DNA from: Paramacrobiotus metropolitanus
Lineage: Eukaryota > Tardigrada > Eutardigrada > Parachela > Macrobiotidae
Direction: 5' to 3'
Assembly: GCF_019649055.1 (NCBI RefSeq)
Contig: NW_026570258.1
Location: 186,001 to 250,000 of the forward strand
Length of the DNA: 64,000 bases
The notes below the pieces were generated by a model, which did not search any database, was not told the DNA's origin, and saw nothing but the letters and a program-made list of their open reading frames with translations. Each line of letters opens with the position of its first letter. The stretch's first letter is position 1. The position numbers and the translations under genes were made by a program. Shown here piece by piece: positions 40,468 through 52,420 of the stretch.

Positions 40468-41419
40468 TATCTTTTAATTCAGCTGGAACTCGTACGCATT
40501 TACGATACATAGTCCTTTTTGTAGTTTGTACCAGCATAATTATATTCTACTTTGGCATCGAACATGTTGGTATAAACCATGATTCATTGCAGTCGTGTCT
40601 TCGGTTTTTCCAATATATAAGCAACACTGTGAATTGCTACTTTCAGTACAAATAGCCAATTTTCTATACAAAAGTAGAAATTAAAAATGATGTGCAAGTC
40701 ATTAGCTGACCAATCAGGTGTTGTGACTAAGAGCTCGGATTTCATCCTTCAGCTGCCTATTAACGTGGATCCATCAGGGAATGCCGGATTATTTTTTACA
40801 GCAGTTGTCTGATGCGTTTCCAGCTGGTGTAGCAGCAGATGGAATTAAAATTCCAGCATACTCGACGAGCGGCATACTTAAGCGGAGGCTAGGAAGAGAT
40901 AATCTTTTCGTGTTCTGTTTGCGGACATCGATAACGAGCACAGTGATCTGGACGGATATGCCCAGTGATCTGCTGCCTGTCAATTCGTATCCCTACAACT
41001 CTGCTGTCTCTCTTCTTGCCGAAGCTGCTTCGTTGACGGACAGATTGCCGGTATGTATCCTAGGTTTGTTAGTTGGAATTTTTTTTCTTAGGTTTGATTG
41101 ATTTCGTAGTATTTTTCTTAGGTCTCTAGGCTCTTTGAGTTGCTAGATTGCTCTGGTTTTTCCCATGTTAGCTAGGTTATTCTTAGGTTATCCTTGTTTT
41201 TTAGGTACTTCATTGCGTTTTCTAAAAATTATTTCTTAGATCTTTTGAGTTTTGGAAAGTTTCCTTGTTGGTTTCAGAAGGTCATCGGTAAATTATCGGT
41301 GTTCAGCAAATTGTCGCTCAGTATGGGATACAGCATTGTCGAGTACCGGATTACAACATTTTCTTGGCAGCTTTCGCCGTGTGGTCTTTGGGATACCTTT
41401 TTTAAACTTTTTACTTACC
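40468..41419. other. Gene-poor spacer with a weak plus-strand exon candidate
   Basis: A plus-strand open stretch at about 40781-41049 ends in a plausible CCG|GTATGT donor and encodes an unrecognised sequence (LLPVNSYPYNSAVSLLAE near its end). It may be a single host exon, but I could not place partners. From 41060 to 41230 there are scattered T-rich TTCTTAGG words. Confidence 0.3.
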
Positions 41420-41679
41420 CATGGACGGATCAAGCTTCCGGTTCCATTGGAGAAAAGGTTTTAAAGCAAATCGGATTACAAATTCAGAATCAGCGAATTT
41501 TTGGTCTAGAAAATCATTGGAGGAATCCCAACAAATCAGTGGTTCTCTTCCCCCTGTTGCAGGTACCTGTAATAGGGGGAAGACTTTCTAGATGAAAAAA
41601 ATTCGCTGTTTCTGAATCTGTCATCAGAGTTGCTTTAAAACATTTTCTCCAATGGAATCGGAAGCTCGATCCGTCCATG
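41420..41679. repeat. Foldback element with arms of about 95 bases
   Basis: Left arm 41420-41513 and right arm 41585-41679 are inverted copies, both beginning ATGGACGGATC and reading through ATTCCATTGGAGAAAA. The middle contains a smaller hairpin with CTTCCCCCT and AGGGGGAAG around GGTACC. Non-coding hairpin MITE. Confidence 0.8.
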
Positions 41680-41795
41680 TATTTACCTGTCTTTTTTTCA
41701 CGATCTGAGCGCATCTTTTATTTGTAGTACGAAACTGCAGCAGTGCATTTAAAGCACAAAAGCATATTATGTTATAATATTAGTACAGAATTAAG

Positions 41796-41801
41796 TTTAT
41801 T
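41796..41801 (-). promoter_or_regulatory. Candidate poly(A) signal of lipocalin-like copy B
   Basis: AATAAA on the minus strand, 178 bases past the stop codon of copy B. Confidence 0.4.
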
Positions 41802-41978
41802 TGTTGTCTATTGCGAGTACAAGCGAGTTTGTGCAACCGGGCTATAGTACAATAATAAGGAAATCTTATTCATAAAAAGTAGCACAGCAAAAAATAATAT
41901 ACTAGCATATCGAACAGGGGAAGGGAAGCTAAAGGTTTATCATTTGCTTATCACATGCGCTTCTTTGAACTTTGCGAG

Positions 41979-44900
41979 CTAATAAATCACATCGTGAACG
42001 GGTGGTAGTAACTCGTTATACCCAGCAATAAACTGGTTCAAACAGGGCGTCGCGCCCTTCCATTCGCACTGGGCTTTGTCACTGGGATGCGGCATGATGC
42101 GCATATCCTTGGCGGCACAGCCGAAACTCTGGATCAGCGGGGTGATGATGTCGTTGTCCACGTGGTCCTTCTCACTCTGCGACCAGGTGGTCGGGTCAGT
42201 GCGGACGCTGAACATGGCGAAGGGCGACGCGCAGATCTGCGTCTGCATGTTGGGGATGAAGCAGCCGTAGAAGAATTCGTACTTGTCGTCTTGGTAGATG
42301 GTCATCGAACGCAGCGGCACTGCAAAGTAACGACCACTTTGAAAGATTACCATTCAAGTTGTCGTTGTACCGGCAGATCAACTGCCCCAACTATCATTCG
42401 CCCATGTCGCTTAATACAGAACCCGTCAAGCTTGTACATACTATTTAGGTTTTATTTGTAAGCTTGCGGTTTTGAGCACAGAATCGTAGGATGTGGGCTT
42501 CGTAAATTGTCGGTGAAGTCTTACCAATGCCGTCGCCGCTGTCGCTGGTGATGAAGCGGAAGCCGACATTCTGCCCGGTGGTGACCAGCATGCCCGTCCA
42601 GTATCCATAGTTACACTGTGTATCGTTGGGATTGTCGTACTGCGTATACTCCGCCCAGGCATAGTTACCGTTGAGGGGCGTCTGCGGCAACGGAGCACTG
42701 CCGAGGATATGCCAGAAGTACCGCATTCCCACCGAGTTTGGCTCAGCATCAAAGGCCGCGCGGTACACCCACCACAGACCGGCCACCTGCGGGATGTTCC
42801 GTAATTATCGATTCTTTAAAGTACATATTTTACCATTCGATCGCTGTGTTCAGAAACCAGTTGTTGTAAAGCAGAAGCAATTAAAATGAATTGTAAACTT
42901 ACTGTTTGCGGATCATATGCCAGTTTTGGATATATATAAACCGGCCAATGACAAGTGGAAGCAGGCGAACTGTAAGAGAACGCGACGGAGGAAACTGATG
43001 CTGTAACAGAGTTGAACCAGTATTTTATCGAGCACTTGCAAATCTTCGGTGCTGTACACGTTTTGGTTTCTGACCTGTCGTATTACTGGATGGGACACTG
43101 GCTTTTATTCCCTGGATGATTGTTGACATGCACGATGACGGATCGATGGACGGACAACTAGGCTTGGCATCATCGTAAACCTGTACCGGAAGATCCTGGG
43201 TCGTCACGCAGTACGGCTGTAGTGTGATGTTGATGATGCTGTCGAAAGCGGCCATTTCGCCGGCCGATAACTGGTCCGGGCGGGTGCGGGTCTCCGCCCA
43301 GATAACCGGCGTATCGCACGTTCCATCAGTCTTCGGTATCATACATCCATATCCAATCATTAGTTTCTGGTAATCGTGATACAGAATGGAATTCCCAATC
43401 AAATCTGTCGTAATTCGATCAAACCGTTAAATTGCATCCCACATGCTGCAGACGCCCGTAATAACCACCCGATAAGAAAGTTCTTGTGTTACTTAATTTT
43501 ATTTACATTCAATTAACTATTAGTGTCTCTGATCCTGATTTATCCATTTCTATGGGCATGTTCTTGTAATTTTGCCCCGTTTACACATAACAGGCATTAT
43601 TAAAAGACACTACTCAGGTCAGTAGGTAGAACTCCATTTAGGGTGTTTGGAAATTTATCGATAGGACACCTACGATTAATGCTGTATCCATCCCTGGATG
43701 CCACATCATTGCCGATTGCCATGCCGTTGATTAAATATGTCCCTGTCCAGATTTCATATTGACACGTGCTGTTGGCCGCTGTTGTCCAGCTGCTTTGCAG
43801 GTACAGCTGGTACGCTGTCAGGTTGGTCAGCGGCTCAATGGTGGCGCCGAGGTTAGTGACGGTAATGCGCGAATTGATGCTGACCTCGCCATGCTTCCGG
43901 TAAATATACCAAGTGCCGACACTCTGTCAAAATAGTGCCGTCTTGCGACCCTGACTTTTATTAGCTACAAGCCGATGAGCCAATACCTCGTTGCTAGCGA
44001 CATTAATGTCGACGACTCGACAGTATCGTACTACTATGACACAGCAAAATGCGTGCACAAACAAGCGAAAAACAAAAGCCAAAATGCAAAAAAACACGTT
44101 GCCGGCGGCGGCAGTTAAGTTTGTTACTCGGTAGTTTCTACTGGGTGCTGACTGACTGCCATATTCGTGTACTTGCTCGAGCGCTTTCGCTTTCGGGCAT
44201 TTTCAAATAATTTTTATGTACTGTTTTATGACTTGTTTAGACAAATGATTTTAAGAAAAGTGGGCCGGTACATGGCACCAAATTCGTGTACATCCATAAA
44301 AACTTTCGCTTTCGCGCACTCCCAAGCACAGTTTTGTTTCGGTTGATGACGTTTGTAGCCAAAAGATTTGTATACACTGGCGTGAAAACCGTTTGTGCGC
44401 GCAACATCCGGTTTGGAAGTTATGGCTGCTAGAAAATTCCAAAAAGTTTAAATGCGTTCAGGTGTACCAAAAGTCTCATTATGGACCGATCTCCCATAAA
44501 TTTTGCACGTAAATGCACCTAACCATGAAGATGGTTTTTACACCGATCCAAACTTCCATGGTGTTTTTCAAATTTCAAACTAAATTTTAAAATTTTTGAA
44601 ATTCATTTTAAAATTTGAAAAACATGGTAGAACAGTGGATCGGTGTAAAAACATTCTTTGTGGGTATGTCCATTTATGTGCAAAATCTGAAAGGGATCGG
44701 TCCATAATGAGACTTTTCGTATGCCTCGATGCATTTAAACTTTTGGAATCGATCTTTTAACAGCCGTAACTCCCGCACCGGATGTTGCGCGCACAAACGG
44801 TTTTCACCCCAGTGTATACAAATCATTCGGCTACAGAATGTCATAAAACAAGGGAAAAAAAGGTTTGGGAGTGCGCGAATGTGAAAAATTTCGAATGTGA

Positions 44901-45482
44901 AAAGTACACGAATTTGGTGCCATGTACCGACCCACTTCCCTTAATACGCATATTGGACAACGGTGTATGGGACCGGCATTCGCCACCACCCAGCTGTCGT
45001 CCCAGCATCTGCCACGTTGCCGGTCTCGGCACTTTTGAGATACTAACACCACGTGGCGTAAGTTACACGCTACATTTACTTCGCCACCCGACAGATTCCG
45101 CTGGAGGCCACGTGTATATATAACTAACCTGGGTGGGATCGTCGCCACCCGGAGTGGCAGCTAATGTTGGGTAATGCGCCGAGCACGATTGCCCCGATGA
45201 GACCGATGAGCTGCCTGCAAAAACATTTCACAATCAATATTATACATGTAATGAAGAACACAGTATACTACGGTGCAGCAGAAAAATACCAGAAAAAATG
45301 CTGCCAGAAAAAATACCAGAAAAATACCGCCAGAAACAATACCAGAAAAAATGCAGCAGATTAATTGCGTTTTTTTCTAGCAGATTATTTACAATAGAAG
45401 GAACTGATCCTGTCTCACCGATAAAAATAAGTGCAATTGCCAGTATTTTACACTGCATTTTGTATATGAGAGAAACCGGCAA
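41979..45482 (-). CDS. Secreted two-domain lipocalin-like protein, copy B (7 exons)
   Basis: Exons: 45482 or 45458 to 45419, 45214-45129, 43923-43674, 43404-43075, 43000-42903, 42786-42525, 42319-41979. All are GT-AG with the same phases as copy A, and five of the seven exons have exactly the same length as in A. Product is 468 residues from the 45458 ATG (MQCKILAIALIFIG signal peptide), eight more from 45482. Same architecture: SVGTWYIYR and AGLWWVYR G-x-W starts, YHDYQKLMIGYGC and YQDDKYEFFYGC, late Arg-Thr segments, and a shared C-terminus ending before VIY. The C-terminal exons are most similar to copy A. Exon 3 differs more and is one codon shorter. Intron 2 (45128-43924) carries a foldback transposon. 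No breaks seen. Confidence 0.85.
44251..44944. repeat. Foldback element, copy 1, in intron 2 of lipocalin-like copy B
   Basis: About 690 bases that fold back on themselves: left arm from TTAAG (44251) through GGTACATGGCACCAAATTCG and CGCAACATCCGGT, right arm the inverted copy ending CTTAA (44944). The arms meet near 44.58 kb. Both ends carry TTAA. Some arm-length differences are present. No coding sequence. A second, more diverged copy is at 50231-51006. Confidence 0.8.
45270..45362. repeat. Short tandem repeat in intron 1 of lipocalin-like copy B
   Basis: About six imperfect copies of ATACCAGAAAAA/TGCCAGAAAAA in 90 bases. Confidence 0.6.
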
Positions 45483-46405
45483 GTGTAAAAGCTGGTTTCT
45501 CCAAAATTTCTAACTGATTTTATAAGCAGTAATATTTCGCCGCTGATGCGGTGACGTCTGACTGAATAAGAAATGTTTCTGTTCAGCAGAACCCACGCAT
45601 TAGCTAAACAGTCGTGCAAAAAAACTGTTAACCGTTTTCCCGGAGGTTATAGTGTGTCAACGCCTTCGAAGTTTTTTTCAATGCACCGGTGAATGGAAGT
45701 ACAAGACACAGTACGTACTCCAGCGTTTTTAACTGCATCTTTTTGGCTTTTTATGGCCGAGAGCACTGGTGGGTGCGTTGCCACCAGGATACGCGGATAG
45801 CTCATGTATGACTATGCTAGCATCGCCGGGTAAGTAGCACTGTAGCATAATGCCGTTTTTTTTATTAATAAGGGATGCCAACGTCAACACGGATGCACGG
45901 TGCAGCAGCCTGTGGAGCTGCACCAAGTGTTACAGCGAAGACTGATACAAAGCATGCTGCACACCGACAGCACCAAAACTCCTGCAAACGACTTTTCTTC
46001 AGGTCGTGCCTGTAACAGCCTAGTTACATTCGTTTTGTGGAGAAGAATACAGGAATTTTTCTGATTTTCTGCAGTTTGTGCAGATTAGCAGCGGTCCAGA
46101 CAAAGAAAACCGTAGCGAGGACGGGTTTCCGGCTTTTCTATTTCCGAGTTTCCGCACGTTAACAGCGGTCCAAACAAAGAAAACCGGAACGAGGACGATT
46201 TTTCCGGGTTTGTGGCTTTCGGGGTTTCCGGTTGGGCTTGGTTCAGTGTTTCGCTCAATTGCACACTGGGGATTCGATGAGGAGAGCAACCGGAACGTGG
46301 CAAAGCTAAAATTCCCTTTATCCTCGATTTACTCGAAGTAGTCATGTAATAGCAGTCATATGACACATAAACCGGAGAAGATGCTGCACGTTAGGTTTAT
46401 CATGT
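45483..46405. repeat. Spacer with a tandem duplication of about 70 bases
   Basis: At 46086-46230 two neighbouring units share AGCGGTCCA and ACAAAGAAAACCG, GAACGAGGACG-type sequence and a TTTCCGG end. No gene recognised in the rest of the spacer. Confidence 0.5.
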
Positions 46406-46627
46406 ACTTCGCTATTTCTCATATTCCGGTCACTTTTTATGAATGGTTTCATATTCCGGTCATTCAGTCGTACGCATGCGCAGTAAGTGAGCGGCAATCT
46501 AGCACCTATATCGAGTGCTAGATTGCTGGATGAGATAGCCGCTCACTTACTGCGCATGCGTACGACTGAGTGACCGGAATATGAAACCATACACTCAAAG
46601 TGACCGGAATATGAGAAATAGTGAAGT
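46406..46627. mobile_element. Palindromic MITE with TA flanks (Tc1/mariner-like target)
   Basis: Nearly the whole 222 bases form one inverted repeat. Ends read CTTCGCTATTTCTCATATTC and the complement, flanked by TA on both sides. Within each arm the word CATATTCCGGTCA occurs twice. The inner arms (GTCGTACGCATGCGCAGTAA) are perfectly complementary around AATCTAGCA...TGCTAGATT. TA duplication suggests Tc1/mariner-type mobilisation. The near-perfect arms suggest a recent insertion. Confidence 0.8.
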
Positions 46628-47182
46628 AATTATACAGACGCAATTACGTGCAACACTTGCCGAGCGGTTGGCATAATTTTCTGCATTTGTCCACAAACGT
46701 AGCGCATACATAATTAGTCTCGCCTTATCTTCCCCAACCAGTTCACATATAATTGAGTGGGCCTAATGGCTCATTCCCATTCCACGAATTGCACGTTGAA
46801 ACAAATGGGATTATCATTAATAAGCTGGTTGGATTACGTAAAGAATCGCCAATCTAGTCCAGTAAGCGCCATTATTTTGTCATCTAACCACTTGTGCCGC
46901 CTTTATGCCGCATTGCCGACTAATCGGTTGTGGGGAGCATGGGAATTAAAATGTCCGAAATAAAGCACCGATTAACATTGAGTAATTCTTTCCTTGTTTT
47001 AAGGCGGCCGTTTTTCAGATGCCTGATTTATTACGCTTCAACGCTGTAACAATTGGTAACGTTACCCAGAAGTGGCTCAATCTGTACCAACATTGGATTT
47101 AAACGTCACTGTCGCGTTGCGGACCAAGATTCGCGTTGCGCATCCGTTCGTTGCATAAAGTTCAGCATACCGTATACAAAGG
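46628..47182. other. Intergenic, no gene seen
   Basis: Nothing coding or repeated recognised before the minisatellite begins. Confidence 0.5.
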
Positions 47183-49600
47183 GCGCAACGCCGCAACCGG
47201 CCGCAACAGTGCTAGCCCGTATGCTGCACTGGTCTGCTGCAACACGGCTTATAAGCCGCAACGTGCAGCAACGGGCCGCAACCGTGCTAGCCCGTATGCT
47301 GCACTGGTCTGCTGCAACGCCGCAACAGCCGCAACACGGCTTAAAAGCCGCAACGAGCAGCAACGGGCCGCAACCGTGCTAGCCCGTGTGCTGCACTGGT
47401 CTGCTGCAACGCCGCAACAGCCGCAACACGGCTTATAAGCCGCAACGTGCAGCAACGGGCCGCAACCGTGCTAGCCCGTGTGCTGCACTGGTCTGCTGCA
47501 ACGCCGCAACAGCCGCAACACGGCTTATAAGCCGCAACAGCCGCAACAACGTGCAGCAACGGGCCGCAACCGTGCTAGCCCGTGCTGCACTGGTCTGCTG
47601 CAACGCCGCAACAGCCGCAACACGGCTTAAAAGCCGCAACGAGCAGCAACGGGCCGCAACCGTGCTAGCCCGTGTGCTGCACTGGTCTGCTGCAACGCCG
47701 CAACAGCCGCAACACGGCTTATAAGCCGCAACGAGCAGCAACGGGCCGCAACCGTGCTAGCCCGTGTGCTGCACTGGTCTGCTGCAACGCCGCAACAGCC
47801 GCAACACGGCTTAAAAGCCGCAACGAGCAGCAACGGGCCGCAACCGTGCTAGCCCGTATGCACTGGTCTGCTGCAACGCCGCAACAGCCGCAACACGGCT
47901 TATAAGCCGCAACGTGCAGCAACGGGCCGCAACCGTGCTAGCCCGTATGCTGCACTGGTCTGCTGCAACGCCGCAACAGCCGCAACACGGCTTAAAAGCC
48001 GCAACGAGCAGCAACGGGCCGCAACCGTGCTAGCCCGTGCTGCACTTGCTGCAACGCCGCAACAGCCGCAACACGGCTTAAAAGCCGCAACGTGCAGCAA
48101 CGGGCCGCAACCGTGCTAGCCCGTATGCTGCACTGGGCTGCTGCAACGCCGCAACAGCCGCAACACGGCTTAAAAGCCGCAACGAGCAGCAACGGGCCGC
48201 AACCGTGCTAGCCCGTGCTGCACTTATTGCTGCAACGCCGCAACAGCCGCAACACGGCTTAAAAGCCGCAACGTGCAGCAACGGGCCGCAACCGTGCTAG
48301 CCCGTATGCTGCACTGGGCTGCTGCAACGCCGCAACAGCCGCAACACGGCTTAAAAGCCGCAACGTGCAGCAACGGGCCGCAACCGTATAGCCCGTGCAT
48401 GCTGTGCACTGGCAGCTGCAACGCCGCAACAGCCGCAACACGGCTTAAAAGCCGCAACGTGCAGCAACGGGCCGCAACCGTGCTAGCCCGTATGCTGCAC
48501 TGGGCTGCTGCAACGCCGCAACAGCCGCAACACGGCTTAAAAGCCGCAACGCAGCAACGGGCCGCAACCGTGCTAGCCCAGCACTGGGCTGCTGCAACGC
48601 CGCAACAGCCGCAACACGGCTTAAAAGCCGCAACGTGCAGCAACGGGCCGCAACCGTGCTAGCCCGTATGCTGCACTGTTGCTGCAACGCCGCAACAGCC
48701 GCAACACGGCTTAAAAGCCGCAACGTGCAGCAACGGGCCGCAACCGTGCTAGCCCGTATGCACTGTTGCTGCAACGCCGCAACAGCCGCAACACGGCTTA
48801 ATGCCGCAACGTGCAGCAACGGGCCGCAACCGTGCTAGCCCGTGTGCTGCACTGTTGCTGCAACGCCGCAACAGCCGCAACGACGGCTGTGCAGCAACGG
48901 GCCGCAACCGTGCTAGCCCGTGCTGCACTGGGCTGCTGCAACGCCGCAACAGCCGCAACACGGCTTAAAAGCCGCAACGTGCAGCAACGGGCCGCAACCG
49001 TGCTAGCCCGTATGCTGCACTGGGCTCAACGCCGCAACAGCCGCAACACGGCTTAAGCCGCAACGTGCAGCAACGGGCCGCAACCGTGCTAGCCCGTATG
49101 CTGCACTAGGCTGCTGCAACGCCGCAACAGCCGCAACACGGCTTAAAAGCCGCAACGTGCAGCAACGGGCCGCAACCGTGCTAGCTATGCGCTGCACTGT
49201 TGCTGCAACGCCGCAACAGCCGCAACACGGCTTAAAAGCCGCAACGTGCAGCAACGGCCGCAACAGTTAGCCCGTATGCTGCACTGGCTGCTGCAACGCC
49301 GCAACAGCCGCAACACGGCTTAAAAGCCGCAACGTGCAGCAACGGGCCGCAACCGTGCTAGCCCGTATGCTGCACTGGGCTGCTGCAACGCCGCAACAGC
49401 CGCAACACGGCTTAAAAGCCGCAACGTGCAGCAACGGGCCGCAACCGTGCTAGCCCGTGTGCTGCACTTGGCTGCTGCAACGCCGCAACAGCCGCAACAC
49501 GGCTTATAAGCCGCAACGTGCAGCAACGGGCCGCAACAGTGCTAGCCCGTATGCTGCACTGGTCTTCTGCACACCTTAACAGCCGCAACACGATGCTACG
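47183..49600. repeat. Minisatellite of about 26 copies of a 92-bp unit
   Basis: The unit contains AGCAACGGGCCGCAACCGTG, CTAGCCCGT, GCTGCACTGG, GCTGCAACGCCGCAAC and CACGGCTTA[TA]AA, with GCAAC recurring as a sub-motif. Copies differ by small deletions (mostly 1-6 bases, in the GTATGCTGCACTGG part) and a few substitutions. Left copies mix TTATAA and TTAAAA junctions with GGTCTGCTG, while right copies are mainly TTAAAA with GGGCTGCTG. The first and last units share an otherwise rare AACAGTGCTAG variant. Each unit can form a CGGGC...GCCCG hairpin. Open frames across it are by-products of the repeat. Confidence 0.95.
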
Positions 49601-49790
49601 GGCTTAGAACGGCCTAACAAGCGCAACACAGGAACGGTGCGCTACACTGTTGCGCCTCGTTGGACGGTTACTGTAAGTTTTTCATGTTTTTCCACTGCAT
49701 ACTGTAGCCCATAACAATATTTTAAAAAAATATATCTATAGCTGCAATTTTTTCTGTTTGTCATGTGTACTTCGATAAATCTTATAATAA

Positions 49791-50031
49791 ATGGGCTCCC
49801 AGCACATTATAATCACGTATCGTATCTGGACGTTCCGCTCGTTAAAACGGCTGTGAAACGGAAAGTACAATTTGAGACTACAATTAAAGTGCACTTTACG
49901 ACTAACTGGTAAGCCAAAAATCCGATTCGTACAAGTGCACTGCGCCGCATGCGGATAGGATGCAGGCGTTTTAACGAGCGGGGAGCCCAGTAATGTGACT
50001 GCAGTAATTAGTGTAATGCGTTGGGAGCCCT
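49791..50031. repeat. MITE with nested inverted repeats
   Basis: Outer inverted ends GGGCTCCCAGCACATTA (left) and the near complement ending TTGGGAGCCC (right). An inner perfect pair, CCGCTCGTTAAAACG and its complement, encloses about 115 bases, and a second GGGAGCCCAGTAATG follows the inner pair. No coding sequence. Confidence 0.65.
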
Positions 50032-50230
50032 TATATAAGATTTTGCGAAGCAGTTTTTTTAATGAGAGTTAAGTATTAAGCAGCGTGAAATTCGGACATT
50101 TTGGAAAGAAGTTTAACGCAGTTTTTGGCATGACAAACTGGGAGGTCAACAAAAAGCATTTGCGTATGTTCCGAATCAGAATCTATGTTTGCGGTAGAAC
50201 TTTAATTGTGTTGAATAATTTATGTTTTTA

Positions 50231-51006
50231 TTAAGGGAAGTGACCCCGGTACATGAAGCTAAATTTGAATACATCCAAAAAAAGTTTTAATCTCCCGCAC
50301 TCCCAAAGACTTTTTTTGAATCGGTTTATTGCGATCTATTGCCAAATGATTTTTGTTTACAGCGATGTGAAAACCGTGTGTGCGCGCACCATTCGGTTGA
50401 AGAGATATGAATAAAATATCCTTGTTGTTTTATTTATCTGTCAAAATGCACATCAACGAGCACCACTCACTATATAGATCACATAAAGAAAATATTTTGT
50501 CCCAGTTAACATGAGAAGGGACTGGGCACAAAAATATAATCGAAGAATTAAAAACAAAAAGGCACCAGAAGTCTCGCTATCGACCGATCGTTTTTCCAAA
50601 GAATCGCACGGAAACCTAAAGATCCTTTTGACAAGAAACCAAGCTTCCATCTTAACATATTTAAATGTACGAGTATATTCAAAATTTTAAAGTCCGCTTT
50701 AGAAGTAAAAAATGACTCCGTGCCAAAATGATCTTTATGCTTATTTGCATTTTTTCGCAAAGTGTGAAGGAGATCGGTCCCTAATGAAACCTTTATTACA
50801 CCTTGCTTTTAAACTTTGTATTTTTCTTGCAGCCATAACTCCCGGTCGGATGTTGCGCGCCCAAATGGTTTTTACGCCAATTCTCACATCTTATTTAACA
50901 ACATGCGCTTGTAAAATAATGCAACCAGGTGTTAAGGCGGGAAATTAATTGTTTCCGTGCAAGTAACCGAATTCGGCACCATTTGCCAGGTGATATATTT
51001 TCTTTA
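50231..51006. repeat. Foldback element, copy 2 (older)
   Basis: Starts TTAAGGGAAGTG like copy 1, and shares CGGTACATG, GCGCGCACCATTCGGT/GGTCGGATGTTGCGCGC and GACCGATC-type words in inverted arrangement, but with many substitutions and length changes. The right end is unclear. Same family as 44251-44944. Confidence 0.6.
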
Positions 51007-51880
51007 GTAAAACCCCGGGTTCCTATATCTCCACGAGGAGACCGAAGATACTGATGCTCAAGCTGTTAAACAAGTTGGTAGGTACAACTTTCCAAACGAA
51101 CAGAAATTAAAAATCCAGCCCTGCAAGGGCCAGAAACAACACGGCAGCCAGCAACGGCATTATAGTGGCTGCTGCGGTATCGAAGCGTCACTTTGCGATG
51201 AACGTCCGTAACGGGCAGGATTCAGAAGTTGCAGTACCATCGCAGTTAATTTTAATGCGTCGGGCAACTAAAGATCGCTGCGCAGCGATATGCTTCGTCC
51301 ATGACGTACCAGCTGAGTCATTTTGTATAGGCCCGCAAAAGCACGGCACGGCAGCCATTAATGGCCTTGTAGCAATGAAATGGCGGACGCCATAGCGCTA
51401 TTTTGTTACGATTTTTTTCTACCAGAAATCCTATCTGCAACGGAAAGAAACCTAAAACTACGGTACCGCTGTATATGCACGCTTCGTCGCGGCAACAAAC
51501 GACAACGTCGTAGACCCGGGCTGCGGTAAGGGCGTCATAGTTATTTTTCCCTTACCAGCTTCCGTAACGAGCTTTCGTAACGGCCTCAACCTAGACATTC
51601 GCTACGCTTCGGTCGATTATTACTTCGACTTTTTCACATAGTTATCATTACACGATGGGCTAGTACTAGAAGTACCTTTGATGAACTACATAGCAATATT
51701 GATAAATCGTTGTCAAGGTACGATAAAAGTTACTTTTAGCATACCACGAAAAAATTCCTAGTGTGCCTTGCAGATGGAATCTGAATCGGTAATAGTAGGT
51801 GATACTGCAGACAATTGACCCATACGCATTGTGGCTTTATGGAAAAATCGCACTAGTTAGGGCGGCCCACTGACGATATG
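51007..51880. other. Intergenic, no gene seen
   Basis: Contains GC-rich words and short partial palindromes but no coding or element signal I can support. Confidence 0.4.
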
Positions 51881-52420
51881 CTACCCGCTATTTTGCAGAC
51901 GTTTTGCTGACCGGCAAAATATTTACCGACAATTCGTTGAGCGCTGACATTTTGCTGACAACACTCTGATGCCCGACAAAACAGCTTCCCCAAACCCAGT
52001 AAAAATTCTTTGAGATCTAAAATCAAATAACACCTAAGCAAAAATAAGAAAGTATGAGAAACATAAAAAAAACCTTATGTTACATACACCACCGGGATTA
52101 CAAGAACTAAACCTGGGCAAACTGGTAATTCTATAAAATGAGCACCGACGGAAGCACTTTGAGCCCTAAGCAACAAGCTATCCAGTAAACACGCACCGGT
52201 AGTTGAGAAACCCAGGAACCTGACCGATGGTCGGCCAACAAAATAGTTTCCGCAAAACGTCGCGCAGTGAAATTGTAGAAAAGCGAACTTAGGTAGCAAT
52301 CTGTCGGTTAGCAACTCGTGGTAGTTAACAACATTGTCGTACAGCAAATTGTCGGAAAGCAAAACGAAAATTAGTAAGAAAAGCGACTTGTTAACCTGAG
52401 CTACACGAAACACTGAAGCT
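51881..52420. repeat. Degenerate short-period repeats around GACAAAATG/TTTTGCTGAC words
   Basis: Two clusters (51.88-51.99 kb and 52.20-52.38 kb) of loosely repeated GACATTTTGCTGACAA and CAACAAAATAGTTTCCG-type words. Resembles the degenerate arrays at 34.2-34.9 and 54.2 kb. It lies just beyond the 3' end of the KDZ gene and could be a subterminal repeat zone of that element. Confidence 0.4.

Noticed and set aside
47183-49600. Many open frames on both strands across the minisatellite
   Set aside because: They arise because the 92-bp unit is GC-rich and almost stop-free. The peptide changes frame from copy to copy, so there is no coding constraint.
47183-49600. CRISPR-like array
   Set aside because: Whole 92-bp units repeat with no unique spacers, and the genome is eukaryotic.
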